The notes under the pieces are model-generated. The model saw only the letters and a list, made by a program, of their open reading frames with translations, did no database searches and was not told where the DNA came from. From Azolla pinnata (lineage: Eukaryota > Streptophyta > Polypodiopsida > Salviniales > Salviniaceae), in assembly GCA_037176905.1 (NCBI GenBank), contig JBBBWG010030309.1, positions 93,166-136,870 on the forward strand: a stretch of 43,705 bases of DNA, written 5' to 3'. Each line of letters starts with the position of its first letter. Within the stretch, counting starts at the first letter, position 1. The position numbers were made by a program, and so were the translations under genes. Below, piece by piece: positions 12,548-24,334 of this stretch.

Positions 12548-14695
12548 TTTGGATTGGGACAAATCATCGGCAAAGATGTGTAACAGTACCGATCGGTAAG
12601 TTTCGACATGTTCAATCCATTTCATGCAAATTCATCAAGCCCAAGACGCTTGTAAAACAGCCCATCAACCTAAGTTAGAGTATATTCATCAGCTAATTGC
12701 CCAGTACACTTCTAATCTTAGCTGGATTGCCTGAGATGATCAAGGAACTGATCATCAGTGAGCTCTGGAGGGTTGTTTTTTTTTCCCACCCTCCTGAAGC
12801 TTATCATTAGGCAACAATTACTAACATGCAGCTGCAAGTAGTGGAATAACTCATGAAATTCAAATTTCCCTGCACATACCCAATGCAGTATTTGATCATG
12901 GGCTCCATGTTCATGAATTATACCTTGTAAGTAGCTGGTGGGGATTGCTGCACATGTTGAGGAGTAGTAGAAGTAGCAACTGCAGTAGTAGTAGTAGTAG
13001 TAGCAACTGTAGTAGTAGTAGTAGTAGTAGTAGAACTAGACGCTGTAGTGGGCCCAGCATCAATCAACTGCCTTGAATGATCTGCAGATCAAGCATAGAT
13101 TCGGGAATCTGAGGAGTTATTCGTGCAAAGCGATCGCATAGCTAGCTAAGGAGCGAAAGATTTTGAGGAATGGAATTATTAGGGTCCAATATATTGCTGC
13201 TCAATTTCTATGGATTGTGGATTCATGGGGCTGGGATCAAAGCCGCAGCGACACAAGCAATTTGAAGTCTCTAGCTAGTGCCCGCACTGAAGACGATTCA
13301 GCAACAGGGCGGATTGATTGATTCATTCATTCATTCATTGATGCACTACTGGGCTGCAGGTTTTTGATGTCGTGTTTCTTTCTTACATTGTGCTTACCTT
13401 GCAGCAGCTGGTCATGGCGTTGATCACCATGAACTAGGGTTAGGGTGCATGCAGCTCCCATGGAGGACGTGATCAAGCAGAGGATTATGATGCAGATGGA
13501 GTGTAGCAGTGGGCGGCGATATGTGTAGCTCCCCCTGCAGCAGCTTGCACCGTGATTCAGCACATGATTGCTCATGAGCTGCATGATCAGCAGCGGCTGA
13601 TCGACACCTTCCATGGCAGAAGGCAGGTTTAACTTATTTAGGGTTTTAGGGCACAAGCTCTAGGGCGGTTCTGAAGCCTTAGTGCTCTAGGGTTTTGGCT
13701 GCAACAATGGTGACCAGGATTCATGGAGCTGATGATCTCCATGGAAGAAGGAAGGCCAAACAAAACCCTAATGTGCGGTCTCTGCTACCTGCCATGGGAA
13801 AAGAAGCTCCATGTACGTCTTGGCAGATCCCGTAGGACCAGCCTATATATGATCGATCATCTTCATGGGCTTCAAATCATTTGGCGATTGATATGATTGC
13901 GGCCAGGGCCCGTGATCCTCAGGATCCGATCACCCCCAAATTGATCACCATCATTCTGTTTAGATTTGTCTGAACTCGAGAGTACAGATGGTTCCAGGAA
14001 ATCCAGTTCTGCCCACCGACTCATCATTTAAATCATCACAATGCCTCAGCGAACTTGCAATGCTGCTTGAATTTAATCATGACCAATCCTTCGCTGTAAG
14101 GCTGGGATACATACTTCAGGATTATCTCCAAAGCGAGACGATCCTATGATTACTCCAGATGATCATGCTTGATGTCCTTTGTTATGCGATGAATTGGCAT
14201 ATATCGACACGACAGGATACAACACAAAGAATCTCAACTAGAGACAATGCGTCAAAGCACTACAATATATATAGTTAGATTTCATCAGAGGTTGTGTCTA
14301 ACGATCACTTTTAGACTCCAATTGTCCGAAAATACCAGAAGATTGATCAATGGTACACATATTTCATCAGCTTGAGATTTAAAACTGGTTTTGCACAAAC
14401 GCCCATCTGTCTGATTCACCCTCATATATTACAGGTATTGAAATTTCTGTTTACAGCATGCAGTTTGACTAAAATCTAGCAGGATCAGTACTGTAGAGCT
14501 TTTTGGATCAAAAAACCTAGACATTGGTGATGAAAGTTCCACATGGTTGGTTCATTTTGCTGGTTACAGAAATGTACAGTGGGTGCACAACAAAAAACTG
14601 GGAACAGTCCGGACAGTTTTTCATAGCTAGTACTCAAAAATGCAATTGCCTCATCTGCAAATTCCACCCCCAAAACAAAACAAAATGCTTGGGTC
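12548..14695. other. Gene-poor stretch between the orphan ORF and symplekin
   Basis: The region contains the AGT microsatellite at 12962-13033, a run of four ATTC units near 13321, and TTTAGGG-like words near 13437 and 13637. A minus-strand frame at 13327-13656 encodes 109 residues with one hydrophobic stretch, but it shows no family resemblance and I do not count it as a gene. The right-hand end should contain the symplekin 3' UTR. Confidence 0.4.
12962..13033. repeat. AGT trinucleotide microsatellite
   Basis: There are three runs of AGT/GTA units separated by GCAACTG-type interruptions. The second and third runs have about six to nine uninterrupted units. It lies outside any supported gene. 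Confidence 0.9.
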
Positions 14696-17600
14696 TCACA
14701 TTGTTGTAGGCTCCGGAATCTCTCTATTGATGTCAATGTCATTCTTCGCTGAAACATCTGGACAAATATAGCTAGCAGCCATCGTCTCAGAAGGTAATCC
14801 GTCTTGCACTAGTCCCAAGACAATAAGTACTGACCTGACAAGAATGTAGAAAAAAGAAGAAAAAGTTCTTGGTAAAAGCACACCTTCACATGTCTCACTA
14901 CCCCATGATCAATCAAACACATGTATCTACCTTGGTAAAACATTCCGAACATTTGGTTTGCTAGCATATGCTGTTAGGGGCGCTCGTAAGTTTGGGTGTT
15001 TGCTTAACGCCTTCTCCAACTGTTGGGCTGGTAGCTGTTCATCATAAACCAATTCAGCATGAAGTTCAGAAAACTTTGTACGTGCAAAGATGTTCATCTT
15101 GACGTTATACTTCACATGATATGATGACAGGGATACCTGTAATAGAACATAAAAGGAATGCGGCTGTGTTTGAGTGGCACACTTGAGGAACCCAACCCAT
15201 AAATTTGGCCATTTCCAAATCTGAAAGACCAGCAACAAGGTGGATTCATTGTTGTCTTCTTTATATCTAGGTGAAATTACAGCACCTGTGCTGTAGTGGT
15301 AAAGCTTGTGGCAATTAGTTCAATTCTTGACTAATGTGGTCTAATAGAGTAGTTAAATGGATTCGAGTACTGATAGTGATATCAATACAGAAACAATAAG
15401 CTAGCATGTCCCTGCAAGAAGGTTGGCTATGAATTCATGTCACAACTAATAGAATGGATCGCATTTGTGTCAGCAATCAGCTGGATAGGTTTTCTTTCTA
15501 ATCTTCCGTTTGAAGGTCAAAGATGAACTACAAGATCAATGTCAGTTTTCCCTTCATGCAATCAATGATGCATGCATGCTCCACTAAAGGCGATTCCAAT
15601 GTTCTTTTTTCCATCCAGAATCTGATAAGACAATGGGTTCTGCTCATTCACATTTTTCTCAGGTTTCTCCCTTATATGTGTAACCACTTTCACTTATGTC
15701 ATGAGCATACGAGTCACCATACCTGCTTGGTTACAAGTCGAGAAAGAATCTCCATGACAAATCTTACCTGCAGTAATACACTTACTAATCAAGAAAGAAA
15801 AACTGGGTACCTAAAGAAGTTTTCTGCTCCAAACTATCAGAATCAATAACATTACAATTACCAAGGTTTTGAAAGAGCCAAGTGCCAACATTACAGTTCG
15901 CATAAAGAGCATTGGAACAGGTGTCTGCTCCACCTAAAAGAGAAAAGCAATGACATTCTTTGAGCTCATAGATATACACGTTGTCATATGAACTATTTTT
16001 TATCACATGATATTTCACGACAAAAACTATTAATATTAGACTTAGTAAGTGCAGAATAACTTACAAGCTGGTTGAGCGCCTTAGTTAAGACTTGCTGTGT
16101 GAAAACTGTTCGTTGTTCAAAACAGATCGCACAAGCCTCTTTCACCTACAAAAGAAATGTAATCCTTAGATTAGATGTAAATTCAAAAGTAACTAAAGGA
16201 TTGATATAAGGAAAGCTGCTGTTTTCTTGGACATTAAAAATTTGATAAAGTTGTTAAGAAAAGAACAGACAAAAATGCAACCATCACCACAATAATAAAC
16301 CAAGAAAAACAATAATAGGAAATGGAATTTTAGAGATTTAGTTGTTGGCAAAAGACCTACCATGGGCAGAGGAATCTGATCTTTTTCTGGATCAATCTCA
16401 TGGATTGCAATAAGGACCTCTACAGGTGTCAAAGCTGGACCAGTGTGAACCGAACCCTAAATAAAATGTTGGCGGCACATGAGAGAAATTCACAGGTGAT
16501 GGCACTGTGCAGCATTCGTATATCAGCAAAGAATCAAATACTTGAAGAATGCGATCCAAGGCATCTTTAAATTCTTCAGACGGAAGGGCCACGATACGTG
16601 GGAAAACAGGCAGAACCTTCATCACACACAAATTACTTAGATTACCTGAAGAATATTATTGCATTTATAAAAACGAAAGAAAGTAATAACTGCATCCCTG
16701 CTACCTCAGATTTTGATAGGGATGATAAAATTGGAATTAAGAGTCTTGCATCCTGATGATAGCCAATCAAAATTTTAAAAAAACATATCAGTTCATGATG
16801 TTTCATCCCATCAGGATTCAGAAATACCTTTGTTTTGGACTCGTATAGCTGTTTGACTGTAGCAATTAACTCAGGCGATGGTGGATTTCTTTCGGTCAAT
16901 AAATGCAGCATCTGACACAGAACATTTCTCCATGAATTAGCCTCAACAAACTGAATCACGAACCCCTGATTATCTAGAATTCTAGTCACAGGTGTGCAGC
17001 CTCAGTGTAAATTTAGCGCACACATGAATGTCTCTATTCAGCATAGCAAATCCAAAATAATGGGTGATAAAAATGGATTATCGTATTTCTTACTACGCCA
17101 AAGTACTTCAAGCATATCCACCAATCCACACTATTACCATATTGATACAGAAAAATGTTACATAGAAGAGATACCAACCAAAATAATCAAGTTCTTGCTG
17201 CCAGATGGAGGATCTGATATCAACTGTATAAGCTCAGGTGAGGATGGAGCAACTGTTTGTACAAGGTTTGGCATATTCCTATAAATTGCCTGAAAATCAA
17301 TTGACTCCTCGAGGTTAAACATAATCGTTCTTCCATGTAAAAACAGTATTCCATATGGCAGGTTTCACACATTATTCATGGCTCCAAACAACCAATCAAG
17401 TATCATACTAGTCCATGCAGTAGATACAAGAAAACTTTAATGCATAAGTACTCTAGACTCCCTTCAAGAGCACGTCAAGATGGGGAAACACATTATAATA
17501 CAGGAAAGAGAAAAGAACATACTTGTCTCACTGCTTTTGGTGCAGACTCGTAAATGTGGAATACTTGCCAAAGAAGTGAAATTTTCTGTCAAACGCAACA

Positions 17601-20600
17601 TTTTGACAGAAAAACTGTCAACAAAAATTGTTCTGAAAGCTACTACTCGTATTGAGTTTTTATGTGAATTACCTTGGTACAAAGAGTTAAATACAAAGAC
17701 ATGCATCGTTGTGCTTCGCGTGGTAACATAGGATTCTTTATTGCTTTCTGTCTATCCTCTCCAACGCTAGTTAGAATGTCCGGAGCAGAAACAGCAACTA
17801 ATGCACCCTCTCCTTTTGCAAACTGAAGATCAATATAATATACATAAATAAAAAGTTTCAAACTAGATTGAAGGCCCCAATCCTGACCCAAGTATGAAAA
17901 AATAACTACACAATTATCTAGCCCATCTTAAGTAATATTGGGCACACTTTCCCTTTTATAGATGTTTCAGCAGAGACATAATAATACACCTGTTCCATCG
18001 GCTGCTGTAGTAATCCTTCATCATCTCCTGAACTCTGGATAGTTTTTTGGTTCATGCTTCCCTCCATTCCCACAGCCGAATATAGCATGCTGGTTGCGAA
18101 ATCTTCTATCCTTTGGCTTGCATAGGGGAGATCATAAAGTTTCTTGGAAACCTGCCATCTCACCAACCATTTCTTTCAACTTAGTTGAAGCATGTAATAG
18201 ATGTTCAGTATGGCTCCAATTTCCTTTAGACACTAAAGATATATGAGGAAATGGTCTAAGTACCAGACGTATTGCTTTTGTCCGCACTTCATCAAGTTCA
18301 TGAACTGCACACTGCAAGGAAAACATGCATAAGGAAACCTCTGGGGCTAAGCATTGATAGCTGGAGAACGGATAGTTTTGGTTCATAATTAAAACCAGGA
18401 CAAAAAGCAACCTTCAGCACAATCTCTAAACACTCTGAGCGCATTGGAGGCCGTAGCAATATTAAAACCCAGACAGCACTTAAACCTTGCGATATTTGAT
18501 CACTGCTTGAGGGCTGAAGTTCTTGCTTACTGCCCACAACTGGATTACATAGGGATTCCAGTAACTTCAGCGCTACAGCAGGAAGCATTGGGGCTTCACA
18601 GAAGAACTTGCTTAATGACTTGTCTGAAGGTGGAAGTGTATCCCGTAACCCCTCTGCCTGCAAAGATCCTCCCATATCAGGCTAAATGAAAATACTTCCT
18701 ATCCATACCAGATATGGAGAATCTCAATGTATTGAAAAGCATAAACGAACCACAGCAATGAAGAAATGTTCATAAACCAGTGACACCGAATCCAACTCAT
18801 CCATTTGAAATAGCTTCTTTACGTATAGCTGGTAAAGCACATGCATCGCCAGTTCATGGCCCTTCATAATAGAAAAACAGAAAGAAGAAAAATGATGAGA
18901 GAGAGCTTATATATTATGTTAAGACATGTAAAGGCTTCTTCATGTACCTTACGCTTTATATAGTCCGCAAGTATGTACTCCTTCAAAACACTCACAGCTT
19001 CATAATCCCCATCTGCCTAAAACCAGACCAGTAAAAATAATCAAGAAAAGGGGAAGCATCACATATTTCAGTCAATCATACAGGGTATAAGTAAGCACCA
19101 CATAAGGTTACCACAGCAATATCCCGAGCCAATAGTCTGAAGTGTAAATCTTTAGCACCGACTGCTTCAGCTATCATATAGTTTCCAATAATGCGTTGCA
19201 AGATCAACTTCCGCAAAGCTGATTGCTGATCATCGTCAAGATACAAAGCAGGCATTAGTTTCACGACAGCTTCTGATTGTGGAGGTGCTCCTTCAGACTT
19301 GACAGTATCTGTTGTTTCAATAGCAGATGCCCCTGCATGTTCAGATGATAAAGCAAGTTCCGTTCCGGCAATGTCCATGAAGTCAAGTAATTCCAGATGA
19401 TCTTCTGTTTCTGAAGAGCTCAGATGGGTTGGCCGTTTTACAGCAGTTGACAGTGAGATATTGAGATTATTTCGTGTCATAAGTGAAGAATCCAACACAG
19501 GAATATTGGCATCATGCAGAGAATTATTGGATATAGTGAGACTTTTGGAGCGCCCTTCAACCTCATTGATGCCAGAAGGAGAATTTATTTGCTCTGGAAT
19601 AGGTGCTGTGACATCTTCATCTTTCAGCACCTGAATTGGTGAATCGATACCAGGACCACAGCATGCTTTAATGTTTTCATCTTGCAAACCCTGAATTGTT
19701 GAATCAATGCCAGGGCTACTGCATATTTTGACATTTTCATCTTTTAAAACTGGCTCTCCATGTTCAACGTTTTGGACATCTGTTTCTAGCTCTTCATTCA
19801 TGGCTGGAACATTTATCAAAGATGGAGATACACTAGCTACACGACGTGGATCCAGCCGTCTTGGATCCTGATACAATACAGAAGCAAATCTGGGTAAAAG
19901 ACATACACCTTCACGAGCAAGAATTAGGTCTCACCGTACATGAATTATGTCTACATTCTGTTAGCAGAAAGAAAGAAATATATATTACCATCTTCTTAGA
20001 GAAAGAGTTAGCCTAGCAACACTTTTCTCACCTTAAGCGGATTACGTCTATGTTCTGTTAGAGAAAGAGTCTCTGATTTGAGTGCTGAACTTATTGCCTC
20101 CAAGGGCTTTTCAGATTTAACCATACAGGGTTGTATACCAATATTTGAAGCTATTCCGGCATTTCCACTTCCGTTGATGCCAGAGAATAAAACAGGTGCT
20201 GTAGATGGTAGATTTTTCATGCTCTCAATGACCACATCTGCAAGCATATCAGGAGGGAGACTTGTGATCAGTAGCTCAATTGATGCAATTGCTCTTGCAC
20301 CTTTTGCGGCCAATGCTCCAATTATATCAATCATCTGCCGCAATTGTGACACCTCATAATGAAAATGTGATTCATTGTTCATTCCTTGACTTTGAGCCCC
20401 ACTGTCTTGTCTATCTCCTAAGCCTTCAACCACAATATTTGACACAGTACGCATACGCTTTCTGGAGTTTTTCTCCAGTTTGTTTGATACACGCTCATTC
20501 TGTAGCAAAGGCCTTTTATGGTCAAGTGGTTGTAATGGCCCATCCTACATCCCATGAAGCACGTTATCATATTTGAACAAAAACAAGCTCAATCAAATTA

Positions 20601-23495
20601 CAAGTTAAATACAAGTTGCGGTAACCTTTGTCTTATGTGATTCACGAAACGTTCGTGCCTTTTCCGCATTTCGAATAGTTCTTTCAGTCTGCCGAATAAC
20701 TGCTTCAGCGACATCTAAAGAATTCATTGACTTTAGAGTTGACTTTAACTGCTCCCTCCACTGCCAATCAATACCACAACCTTGGTTAGATATTCTAGCT
20801 AATTGTTTGGAACTAAGAAATAATCAACATTGATGAAGCCAAGACCTTATCTCAGAGACTAAATTTAAAAACTTTGTTCTAGATATAAACTGATACATTT
20901 AAGACAGGCATATTTCGAAAGAATGGAAAAGGCAGATTTTAGACAACTCTAGTATCTTCACAATAAGCAGCACCACAATAATAGTAAGACTTGCTTTCCA
21001 AAATTATTTACAGATGTAGATAAGTGTCCAGAAACAGTGGTCTGTAAATCCTGAACAGGATATGCGCTTCAAAGCTATATCCCCATAAGCCAAAAAAAAG
21101 GAAATATGCCAGATCCAGGCTTCAAACAAACTATGCTTACAATAAATGATGAATAAGTACACTAATAATATAAATTTCCTGGCACTGCAGGAGATAGGCA
21201 GCTCTGCAATCACCTGTAAACAAAACATGATGGTAGCACTTACAAATATAGCACCAGTATGTGTACATTTGAGGAGATTAAGAAGTGCATTCTTTACTGC
21301 ACGAACAACACTTTCTCTTGGTGGTCCTCTCATCCCTTCACAGATTGACCAAACTCCAGCCAAGAATGGCACAATCCGGTCATAAGTGGCATACCTCTGC
21401 TTTGCAACAAAGGCCAAACTAAAAGCAGAGTTTTCCATAAGAACAGCAAGACTTCTTTATAAGACACTTAAAAGGTTATCATCCACAAAATTCAATTTAA
21501 ACCATACCGATTCACAAGAACAATAGCAACAGGGCCAGATATCTTGAGAAAACGTTCTGGTTGAAGATTTTCAAGAAGATGTGCTAGGTCTCTATCTGCT
21601 TCCTGTTGCAGACGTACAATATCAAGAACAGGGTGTCCAACTAGCCAAGAACTATTGAAGTGATGTCCTAGTCAATAAAAACTTGTGCTTTCAGATACAA
21701 TCCAAGATTTCTGACAAGCAGTGACACGTTTTGATCAGTTTTAGACGGATAAAAACTATATGTGGCAAGTCGTTACCATCCCAATTCTGTTCTGCTGGAG
21801 GTTGTGGATCCCCATTTGGATCAGGAGTAAAGAGAATAAGCGTCATCTCTATAAACTTGATGGCCAGTAGCTGGCTTCCATTACTCTTGTTCTGAAGTGG
21901 CTCGACAGGAAGAATAAAAGCACAGAAAAGTTTAGCAAATTAGAAGCTTCAAAACACTGCATCAATAATCTCATGGATTGTAGCAGTATTTACTTCTTTA
22001 GTCATGCCATTAATAATATCTTTGAGATTCATGAGACATCGCCAAGCGTCCTCGAGGATTTTGTCCACGTTTCTAGAATATATGCCCTTATCACATTATC
22101 CCAGATTGTGAGAGAAATGTTGTCACAGAACGTTACTTCGTTTAAAATATGCATTACATCAGAAGTGAATCAGAAATCCGAATTGATAGCATATACCTGC
22201 TTCGCCAGCTCCAAAAACATGTTTCTGAATAATTTTGAACTTGCCGAGATTGCACACTGTACCACAGTTGATGATTCGTCATTTAAGAAAGCTACAAGTG
22301 CAGGAGTCATGACCACAATTTGTTGAAGGTGCTTTAGTCCGACTTCTTCTATGACTCTGTACAGAAGTAAGTAGAAGTGTTGGAAAAAGATTTATGCCTA
22401 CAGCCTTAATGGTTTTCTCAATACAGGTATGCCACTATAGTGTACCTGATGAATATCAAAAAACCCTATTCTCCAAATTCCAGTCAAATGACCACTGATT
22501 ATATGTGCAAAAAATCATGGAAGGTGGGATCATAGATAAGCACTACCTTTCATTTGAAGAAGTCTTCTGATGATGGATAATGCTATGTTTCACACAAAGA
22601 AGACTTCTAATGATGATATGTTCCTGAAATTGAAACCATTGACATCATCGTGTTCCCTTCTAATCCATGTCATGTGCTATCCAAATTGTATTGATGTGCA
22701 TGTGGTTCCATACACAGTCGGGCCATGATCGTGATGGACTTGTGAATGGAATGTAGAGTGAGAATGTGAGAGTTTGGAGGTGATTCAAATCTTGTGATCA
22801 ACAATGCAACTGTGTACTGATGGAAGACAACATCTTTGATTCAGTACAGCATTTTATTTGAAGAAACATTATTATGATGGAACTGCTATGCATCTATCGT
22901 TCTGGGATAGTTCTTTTGGCATACGTATGCCACTCGTCAGATAAAAGGATAAAAAAAAATGCAGTACATTTCTGCTAATTAAAATCTCCCAATGGAGGAA
23001 GCACCTTGCAAACTCTTAACATTGCATCACAAAGCAGGAGAAATATGATAAATCCAGCTAGGCTAAATACATGTCTATAATTTCCACTCATGAAGTGGAG
23101 GAGTGATCTGTAAGACTCACATACCGAGCAATGCAGGTTTTAATCGTAACATCACCATCTGTCTTGAAATCCATGAGGCGGGGAAGAAATTCGTGTAGGA
23201 GCAATGGGTTCTCCACCAAAATGATATCTTTCAAGCATTTCAACATTTCTACCTTCAAGAGAACATTGGTTTGCAATCTCAAATCGTCGAGAATGGCCAA
23301 AGACATCTCTCTGTGGCTCTCTGAGCTCGACATTCCGACAATATCCATCCCTGCAAAGTATATCCTACCAAACTCCACGTGCCATATCCTCACCTAGCTT
23401 GAGTCATCGTCTACTCACCAACCTTCAAAATCTCCCACGGCCTTTGACAGTGAAAGGAAATCCCCAGTTTGTCTGACCCACTTGTCATACTCCAT
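14696..23495 (-). CDS. ESP4: Symplekin/PTA1 homologue, mRNA 3'-end processing scaffold
   Basis: Symplekin is the scaffold that links the polyadenylation factor CPSF with cleavage-stimulation proteins in the nucleus; Arabidopsis ESP4 is the plant form. Exons: 23495-23423, 23350-23125, 22356-22197, 22086-21958, 21891-21777, 21667-21508, 21418-21244, 20760-20626, 20544-20032, 19867-19112, 19016-18948, 18861-18751, 18657-18412, 18311-18264, 18151-17990, 17822-17673, 17289-17179, 16911-16828, 16752-16705, 16616-16542, 16456-16361, 16145-16065, 15933-15862, 15767-15723, 15220-15137, 15034-14931, 14834-14696. They total 1389 codons with every phase closing (1388 residues, near the Arabidopsis length). 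The N-terminal third is HEAT-repeat-like (VIEEVGLKHLQQIV, LLAIKFIEMTLILF). Exon ten begins with the plant signature DPRRLDPRR. The C-terminal part contains QRIEDFATSML, PVFPRIVALPSEEF, ALTPVEVLIAIHEI and LWVGFLKC. The start is the first ATG in frame in its exon. Confidence 0.95.
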
Positions 23496-23614
23496 TCCAA
23501 GAACTGTTTCAAATCCCTGCATGGGGAGCATTCATGTGGGCATTTTAGTAGATACAAAAGTAAAAGCGGATGATGCTGCACCCAACTAGGAAAATGACTG
23601 CCAAATTCCTTACA
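23423..23614 (-). other. Symplekin 5'-leader intron and start-codon exon
   Basis: On the minus strand a donor (GTGAT|GTAAGG) ends a leader exon at 23614, and an acceptor (CCATGCAG|GGATTT) starts the next exon at 23516. This removes a 97-base intron. The second exon carries the ATG at 23495-23493, and the next junction at 23423/23350 is a 72-base intron. The frame upstream of the ATG reaches a stop in the leader exon without another ATG, which supports this start. Confidence 0.7.
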
Positions 23615-23873
23615 TCACTCGAAAGTTGAGAAGATATATCGAAGCCGATGTTTCTCAGGGTAAAAGCGGAAGCGGGTTCTATCCGAGAGTGGGTTCACTC
23701 GCTTAATTGCTCTGTTCTGGAAGCCTGCAACTGTTTGAAAAACCGGAAGCAAGTGATGAAGCTCAACCAGGAGGTCTGTTTCCAAAAACCCTAATCTCTG
23801 TAGACCCAGAACAGAGCTGAGGGGATAGCATTTAGGGTGCTTTGGAGGTGGGTGTTTCAAATTCATGACCATG
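23615..23873 (-). CDS. Long upstream ORF in the symplekin leader
   Basis: On the minus strand, ATGGTCATGAAT near 23873 opens a frame of about 85 codons that ends in TGA at 23617-23615, immediately before the leader donor site. Its frame differs from that of symplekin. If the transcript starts upstream of 23873, ribosomes would meet this ORF first, which would lower symplekin translation. The peptide resembles nothing I know and the transcription start is not established. Confidence 0.35.
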
Positions 23874-23885
23874 GTGGGCGCCCAT

Positions 23886-23918
23886 CTTCTTCTTCTTCTT
23901 CTTCTTCTTCTTCTTCTT
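23886..23918. repeat. CTT microsatellite
   Basis: About eleven uninterrupted CTT units on the plus strand, which read GAA on the symplekin strand. It lies in or just upstream of the symplekin leader. Such tracts are common in plant 5' UTRs and promoters. Confidence 0.92.
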
Positions 23919-23922
23919 GCAC

Positions 23923-24016
23923 CATCACATGTATCTTCTGGAATCTCTTCTATTGATCTATGTATCATCACATGTATCTTCTGGAATCTCTTCTGTTGAT
24001 CTGTGTATCATCACAT
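23923..24016. repeat. 43-base tandem repeat in the symplekin-GSH2 divergent region
   Basis: Copies at 23923-23965 and 23966-24008 begin CATCACATGTATCTTCTGGA. A third partial copy (CATCACAT) starts at 24009. The two full copies differ at two positions only. Confidence 0.9.
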
Positions 24017-24018
24017 AG

Positions 24019-24334
24019 AGATGAAGAGATCGGCTCGCTAAACAGCGGATCGATCGATGCTTACATAAATCGATAGACGCTTCTGCAATCACACATTGCG
24101 CAGCTTCAATCCGAGCTCGAGCAAACGATGCGTGCCATTGAACAGGGCATTTAACGGCACATGTATGTGATGATCTATGACGCACAGATGAACAGATCGA
24201 TTCACCAAACAACGGATTGGTCGACGCGTACATAAATCAATAGATGTTTCTGCAAAATCGCGCATTGCGCAGCTTCGATCCGAGTTTTTGAGCAGCAATG
24301 CACGTCGTTCGACAAGGCATTTAACAGTACATGT
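24019..24334. repeat. Diverged tandem repeat, 167-base period
   Basis: Copy one (24019-24164) and copy two (24186-24334) both start AGATGAA(G/C)AGATCG. They share ATTGCGCAGCTTC, ATCCGAG and AAGGCATTTAAC/AGGGCATTTAAC blocks in the same order, and end in ACATGT. Similarity is moderate, so this is older than the neighbouring 43-base repeat. It occupies the middle of the divergent promoter region. Confidence 0.85.

Noticed and set aside
13327-13656. Minus-strand 109-codon frame with a hydrophobic stretch
   Set aside because: No family resemblance, no splice or promoter context and low-complexity surroundings; likely chance.
13690-13790. Possible microRNA precursor (AGGGTTTTG ... CAAAACCCT with inner CATGGAG/CTCCATG)
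   Set aside because: Only the outermost and innermost bases pair; the arms between do not, and no known plant microRNA sequence is present.
15137-15220. Possible U12 donor GTATCCC after symplekin exon twenty-five
   Set aside because: The exon ends in CAG and no TTCCTTAAC-like branch site precedes the acceptor at 15035; it reads as an ordinary GT-AG intron.
15281-15350. tRNA-like A box (TGTAGTGGTAAAG) and B box (AGTTCAATTC)
   Set aside because: The boxes are too close together and no acceptor stem or anticodon arm can be folded; at most a fragment of a tRNA-derived SINE.
18132-18263. Open extension of symplekin exon fourteen and an apparent frameshift into exon fifteen
   Set aside because: A donor after CGTCTG at 18264 and an acceptor at 18152 remove this stretch as an intron and restore the conserved segment around KKLYDLPYASQRIEDF, so no frameshift is present.
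21004-21243. Continuation of symplekin exon seven past 21244 as coding
   Set aside because: The frame stays open, but a GTAAGT donor at 21243 splices it in phase to WREQLKSTL at 20760, as the family requires.
21973-22326. Plus-strand open frame of 117 codons
   Set aside because: It runs antisense over two symplekin exons and their introns; the minus-strand reading joins in phase with the conserved protein, so this is a shadow.
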